DNA from: an uncultured Prevotella sp.
GTDB lineage: Bacteria; Bacteroidota; Bacteroidia; Bacteroidales; Bacteroidaceae
DNA length: 17,825 nucleotides
Direction: 5' to 3'
Assembly (NCBI GenBank): GCA_934230115.1
Contig: CAKQEI010000053.1
Coordinates: 1 to 17,825 of the forward strand
Shown here: piece after piece, positions 14,334 to 17,825 of the stretch
Position numbering within the stretch: position 1 is the first letter of the stretch
Layout of the letters: every line of letters begins with the position of its first letter
Notes under the pieces: generated by a model
What the model saw: only the letters and a program-made list of their open reading frames with translations
Told to the model about the DNA's origin: nothing
Databases searched by the model: none
Program-made: the position numbers and the translations under genes

Positions 14334-15794
14334 ATGAAGAAAAGAACTTGGAGAAAACAGCATAAATGGTTAGGACTCGGCATGGCGTTTTTCATGCTTA
14401 TGTTTTGCCTTTCGGGCGTCCTGCTCAACCATCGCTCGCTCATAAGCCACGTCGACGTAAGCCGCAAGTATCTGCCCAGCCGCTATGAGTTTAAGAATTG
14501 GAATGGAGGATTGCTGCGTGGCACGCTCCCCATCGACAGCCTTCAGCTCTTGCTCTACGGCAACGGCGGCATCTGGCTCACCAACTCCAAGGCTTCTTAT
14601 TTCAAGGATTTCAACGAAGGCCTGCCCTCGGGGGCAGACTTTCGTCAGATAAGGAATGTGGTAAAAATAGCGGCTAAGCAGAGCAGCCCGAACGATTCCG
14701 TAGACCCCTGCGAGCCAGACAACATCATTTTTGCCCTGTCTCCCTTTGCTCTTTACCGCTACGGCCAGCACGGAGCGTGGCACGAGGTAAGAATGCCGTT
14801 GGCAGAAGACGAGAAGCTCACCGATGTGGCCTGTCATGGCGACACGCTTGTGGTGCTTAGCCGAGAGTTCGTCTACACCTCGCTTCCTCCCTACACCTCC
14901 TTCTCCCGCCTTCAGCTCCAGGCTCCAAGCGGCTACGACGCCCATGTGTCGCTCTTCCGCACAATATGGCTCCTGCATAGCGGCGAACTCTTCGGCACGC
15001 CGGGAAAGCTCTTTGTCGACTGCATAGCCCTCGCTCTCGTCATGCTTTGCCTTACGGGACTCGTGTTTTGGCTTAGGCCCAAACACAAGCTATTGCTCAA
15101 ACACTCCCTGCTCTTGCACGACCGCTTAGGACGCTACACCATAGTCCTGACCCTGCTCATAGCCCTTACCGGATGGTGCCTCCGTCCGCCCGTAATGATA
15201 GCCTTGGTGATGGGCAAGATGCCAGCCTTGCCTGGCACAACACTCCATAGCCCTAACCCCTGGCACGACAAACTCCGTATGCTCAGCTACGACGAGGCCT
15301 GCCACGACTGGCTGCTCTCCACCTCAGAGGGATTCTACTCCATGAGTCTCGACGGGGGAGTGGTGAGGAAGATCAGCTCGGCTCCGCCCGTGAGCGTGAT
15401 GGGGCTCAACGTGCTGCAAAAGGACAAGGAGGGCAAATGGCTCTGCGGCTCCTTCAGCGGACTCTTCGTGTGGGACCGCCGTCACGCCACATCCATCGAC
15501 TATTTCACTCACAAGCCCGCCCCCAAGACCTCCGGCCCACCATTCGGCAAGAAAGCCATAGCGGGCATGAGCCAGGACTTCCAAGTGCCGGTAGTGGCCG
15601 AATACTACGAAGGCACCTCCTTTGCCCCCCAACCCGCCACGATGAACCATTTGCCCATGTCGCTTTGGAATGTGGCTCTTGAGGTTCACAGCGGCCGACT
15701 GTTCATAGGAAGCATAGCCACCTACGTCTTCATCTTCGTTATGGGGTTGCTCGCCATTTGGTGCCTATGGTCGGGATATCGCGTAAGAATATGA
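14334..15794 (+). CDS. PepSY-associated transmembrane protein
   Basis: A 486-aa inner-membrane protein of the PepSY-TM family. Four helices are visible, at about 12-31, 225-247, 266-291 and 457-480. Family signatures: the N-terminal RKQHKWLGL with SGVLLNH (H10, H33), LLHSGELFGTPGKLF (H215) before helix 2, and LLLHDRLGRYTIV (H262) before helix 3. Two large regions outside the helices (about 35-210 and 295-455) probably face the periplasm. Relatives include the ferrisiderophore reductase FoxB, in which membrane histidines hold haem; an iron or haem reductase role is therefore a reasonable inference given the haem-uptake genes upstream. It is separated from them by a palindrome-rich spacer. Its TGA stop lies at the edge of the heptamer repeat. 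Confidence 0.87.
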   Translation: MKKRTWRKQHKWLGLGMAFFMLMFCLSGVLLNHRSLISHVDVSRKYLPSRYEFKNWNGGLLRGTLPIDSLQLLLYGNGGIWLTNSKASYFKDFNEGLPSGADFRQIRNVVKIAAKQSSPNDSVDPCEPDNIIFALSPFALYRYGQHGAWHEVRMPLAEDEKLTDVACHGDTLVVLSREFVYTSLPPYTSFSRLQLQAPSGYDAHVSLFRTIWLLHSGELFGTPGKLFVDCIALALVMLCLTGLVFWLRPKHKLLLKHSLLLHDRLGRYTIVLTLLIALTGWCLRPPVMIALVMGKMPALPGTTLHSPNPWHDKLRMLSYDEACHDWLLSTSEGFYSMSLDGGVVRKISSAPPVSVMGLNVLQKDKEGKWLCGSFSGLFVWDRRHATSIDYFTHKPAPKTSGPPFGKKAIAGMSQDFQVPVVAEYYEGTSFAPQPATMNHLPMSLWNVALEVHSGRLFIGSIATYVFIFVMGLLAIWCLWSGYRVRI

Positions 15795-15990
15795 ATTTTG
15801 AGTTTTGAATTTTGAGTTTTGAATTATTGCGCGTTGCGCAATTTTGAGTTTTGAGTTTTGAGTTTTGAATTATCGGCAAAGCCGATTAGGAGTTAATCAA
15901 TTTTGAATTTTGAATTGATTAATCAAAAACTCAAAATTCAAAATCGCCGAAGGCGACAATTCAAAACTCAAAATTCAAAACTCAAAATTC
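15793..15990. repeat. 198-bp symmetric heptamer repeat between convergent genes
   Basis: A perfect 33-bp inverted repeat (15793-15825 against 15958-15990) is built of GARTTTT heptamers in tandem. Inside, GC-rich mini-hairpins interrupt the heptamers: ATTGCGC-GTT-GCGCAAT (15826-15842), ATCGGC-AAA-GCCGAT (15872-15886) and TCGCC-GAA-GGCGA (15944-15956), plus TAATCAATT/AATTGATTA (15894-15921). These are placed symmetrically about a centre near 15892. It overlaps the stop codons of both the PepSY and ABC-F genes and probably serves as a bidirectional 3' structure, though no classical U-tract terminator is seen. Confidence 0.92.
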
Positions 15991-17613
15991 CAACTCCTGC
16001 AAGCTCTCCATTTTCTTCGACTCTAAGAACTCGTATATACCGCACAAATGCTCGCGCACGCGGCCATGTCCGAATTCGTAGACCTTGCTCACTAGTCCGT
16101 CGAGGAAGTCGCGGTCGTGGCTCACCACAATCAAGGTGCCGTCGAAGTCCTGCAGGGCCTGCTTCAGCACATCCTTCGTCTTGAGGTCGAGATGGTTGGT
16201 AGGCTCGTCGAGGATGAGCAGGTTGACAGGCTCAAGCAGCAGCTTGAGAATGGCCAGTCGGGTGCGCTCGCCGCCCGAAAGCACCTTCACCTTCTTCGTC
16301 GACTCCTCGCCTCCGAACATGAACGCCCCGAGCAGGTCGCGAATCTTGTTGCGTATCTCGCCCTTAGCCACATCGTCGATGGTCTGAAACACGGTCAGCT
16401 CGCCATCGAGCAACGACGCCTGGTTCTGCGCGAAGTAGCCAATCTGCACGTTGTGGCCAAGCTCAAGCTTGCCCTGGTTCTGCAGCTGCCCCATGATGCA
16501 CTTCACGAGCGTCGACTTACCCTCGCCGTTCCTGCCCACAAACGCTATCTTGTCGCCACGCTCCACCGTGAGGTTCACTCCGCTGAAAATCCTCTTCTCG
16601 TCGAACGACATGGCCACATCGCTCATCTGCACAGGGTAGGCTCCGCTTCGCGGGCTTGGCGGGAACTTGAGTCGCAGGTGGCTTGTGTCCTCCTCGTCCA
16701 CCTCAATAAGCTCCAGCTTCTCGAGCATCTTCACGCGGCTCTGCACCTGGAACGTCTTCGAGTAAGTACCCTTGAAGCGTTCGATGAAGTCCTTCGTCTC
16801 GGCTATCATCTTCTGCTGCTCCTCATACTTCTTCATCTGCTGCTCGCGTCGTTCCTTGCGCAGCTCCAGATACTGGCTGTAGGTAGTCTTGTAGTCGTAG
16901 ATGCGGCCCATGGTCACCTCGATGGTGCGAGTCGTAATATTGTCCACAAACTTGCGGTCGTGGCTGATCACCACCACCGCCTTCGAGCTGTTGATGATGA
17001 AGTCCTCGAGCCAACCTATCGACTCTATGTCCAGATGGTTGGTAGGCTCGTCGAGCAGCAGCACGTCGGGCGACTTAAGCAGCAGTTTGGCAAGCTCAAT
17101 TCGCATGCGCCATCCACCCGAGAACTCGCTTGTGGGGCGGTTGAAGTCCGTGCGCTCGAATCCCAAGCCCAGTAGAGTCTTCTCCACGTCCTCCTCGAAG
17201 TGGGTCATGTCGATGGCATAGAACTTCTCCGAGAGGCTCGCCACCTTCTCTATGAGCTGCATGTATTCGTCGCTCTCGTAGTCGGTACGGGTGGTAAGCT
17301 CGTTGTTGATGCGGTCGATCTCAGCCTGAATCTCGTGCAGATGGGCAAAGGCCTGGCACGTCTCGTCGAACACGGTACGTCCGTCCTCGGTCATCAGATG
17401 CTGCGGCAGGTAAGCCACGACGCAATCCTTGGGAGCCGAAACCGTGCCACGTGTCGGCTTGCGCACTCCGGCAATAATCTTGAGCAGGGTGCTCTTGCCA
17501 GCGCCATTCTTGCCCATAAGGGCTATACGGTCCTTCTCGTTTATCTGGAAGGAAATGTCTTTGAATAGGGTGGTGCCGCCGAACTCGACGGTCAGTCCAT
17601 CAACTGTAATCAT
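15982..17613 (-). CDS. ABC-F family ATP-binding protein
   Basis: A 543-aa soluble protein with two ABC ATPase domains and no membrane segment, the ABC-F layout. First domain: Walker A GKNGAGKST (34-42), signature SGGWR (165-169), Walker B/D-loop LLLLDEPTNHLD. Second domain: GRNGEGKST, LSGGERTR, LLILDEPTNHLD and the switch histidine in VVSHDRDFLDG. The linker at about 240-305 is charged and helical (RKERREQQMKKYEEQQKMIA), the P-site tRNA interaction motif region of ribosome-binding ABC-F factors. ABC-F proteins act on the ribosome to relieve stalls or protect against antibiotics; which applies here is unknown. It lacks the long C-terminal coiled coil of Uup. The last two codons and the stop (GAA TTT TGA) lie in the repeat arm. 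Confidence 0.93.
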   Translation of the reverse strand: MITVDGLTVEFGGTTLFKDISFQINEKDRIALMGKNGAGKSTLLKIIAGVRKPTRGTVSAPKDCVVAYLPQHLMTEDGRTVFDETCQAFAHLHEIQAEIDRINNELTTRTDYESDEYMQLIEKVASLSEKFYAIDMTHFEEDVEKTLLGLGFERTDFNRPTSEFSGGWRMRIELAKLLLKSPDVLLLDEPTNHLDIESIGWLEDFIINSSKAVVVISHDRKFVDNITTRTIEVTMGRIYDYKTTYSQYLELRKERREQQMKKYEEQQKMIAETKDFIERFKGTYSKTFQVQSRVKMLEKLELIEVDEEDTSHLRLKFPPSPRSGAYPVQMSDVAMSFDEKRIFSGVNLTVERGDKIAFVGRNGEGKSTLVKCIMGQLQNQGKLELGHNVQIGYFAQNQASLLDGELTVFQTIDDVAKGEIRNKIRDLLGAFMFGGEESTKKVKVLSGGERTRLAILKLLLEPVNLLILDEPTNHLDLKTKDVLKQALQDFDGTLIVVSHDRDFLDGLVSKVYEFGHGRVREHLCGIYEFLESKKMESLQELEF

Positions 17614-17645
17614 CTTATATGTTTCTTGGATTTGTTAACTTAACT

Positions 17646-17669
17646 CCTTAACTTCTTTCGCTTGCGAAA
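17646..17669 (+). repeat. 24-bp dispersed repeat, copy 2
   Basis: This 24-base copy differs from the one at 8248-8271 (opposite strand) at a single position. Its hairpin TTTCGC-TT-GCGAAA is perfect in this copy. It falls in the predicted 5' leader of the ABC-F gene (minus strand), in contrast to the 3' location of copy 1. Confidence 0.88.
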
Positions 17670-17687
17670 ATTAAATTAATTATTCTG

Positions 17688-17720
17688 CAAAGTTAACCAT
17701 TTTTCTTCAAATACCCTCAA
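17688..17720 (-). promoter_or_regulatory. Promoter of the ABC-F gene
   Basis: On the minus strand TAACTTTG (17695-17688) is an exact -7 box; a TTG lies at 17720-17718 with a 22-base spacer, slightly long. The leader would be about 65 bases and includes the 24-bp repeat hairpin. Confidence 0.5.
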
Positions 17721-17825
17721 TTTCTTCTCTCGTCAGCCCCGTATAGCGCATTATTTTGTCGATGGGTTCTCCGTCTTCAAGCATCATTTTGGCAGTATTG
17801 ACTTTTTGCTGGTCCAAGCCTTCCT
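17707..17825 (-). CDS. C-terminal tail of a probable Rpn/PD-(D/E)XK nuclease-family protein
   Basis: The minus strand is open from the window edge to TGA at 17709-17707, giving 38 residues: KVNTAKMMLEDGEPIDKIMR followed by YTGLTREEIEGI. This helix-turn pattern (AKxML..G.pi..I...TGLt.eEI) is the usual C-terminus of Rpn-type recombination-promoting nuclease / putative transposase proteins, which are multi-copy in Bacteroidota. The catalytic domain lies outside the window, so activity cannot be judged. It ends 94 bases before the ABC-F start. Confidence 0.65.
   Translation of the reverse strand, partial: EGLDQQKVNTAKMMLEDGEPIDKIMRYTGLTREEIEGI

Noticed and set aside
16117..17175. 352-aa open frame opposite the ABC-F gene
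   Set aside because: The minus-strand protein has complete Walker and signature motifs; the plus frame has none.

Overview
The window reads as a chromosomal segment of a Bacteroidota bacterium, most likely Prevotellaceae. Evidence seen: the L28-L33-DUF4295 cluster, promoter elements of the TTG / TAnnTTTG type with little sign of Shine-Dalgarno spacing, a calycin-like protein with the IYNLNGQ tail common in Prevotella, a HmuY-type lipoprotein next to a TonB-dependent receptor, and intergenic palindromes built on GCCCTGAAAGGGC and CCCAGGGC. No rRNA, tRNA, CRISPR array or intact insertion sequence was found.

Layout. 1-566: end of rpmB, rpmG and a 52-aa DUF4295 ribosome-associated gene, closed by a terminator. 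567-1029: gene-free, with a degenerate inverted repeat. 1030-2592 (minus): a ThiE/TenI-like gene and prs as a two-gene unit. 2938-8090 (plus): gyrA, then two paralogous secreted TPR proteins. 8321-8785 (minus): a bcp-type peroxiredoxin. 9090-13907 (plus): a probable four-gene haem/iron uptake operon (calycin-like secreted protein, HmuY-like lipoprotein, HmuR-like TonB receptor with FRAP motif, unknown 8-helix membrane protein). A palindrome-rich spacer (13908-14333) separates it from a PepSY-TM inner membrane protein (14334-15794). 15982-17613 (minus): an ABC-F ATPase. 17707-17825 (minus): the tail of a probable Rpn/PD-(D/E)XK nuclease-family protein.

How the parts may work together. The 9-15.8 kb block looks like one functional locus: a surface lipoprotein captures haem and hands it to the TonB receptor, while the membrane protein and the PepSY protein may handle haem or iron at the inner membrane. 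The hmuSTUV genes that follow hmuYR in Porphyromonas are not here, so the 8-helix protein is the least explained component.

The most striking non-coding structures are a 237-bp nested (concentric) fold-back element at 13980-14216, a 198-bp symmetric heptamer element at 15793-15990 that supplies the stop codons of two convergent genes, a 4x19-bp tandem repeat in the leader of the haem operon, and a 24-bp repeat shared by two distant intergenic regions. Most of the window is ordinary core genome; the haem locus and the repeat elements deserve the closer look.
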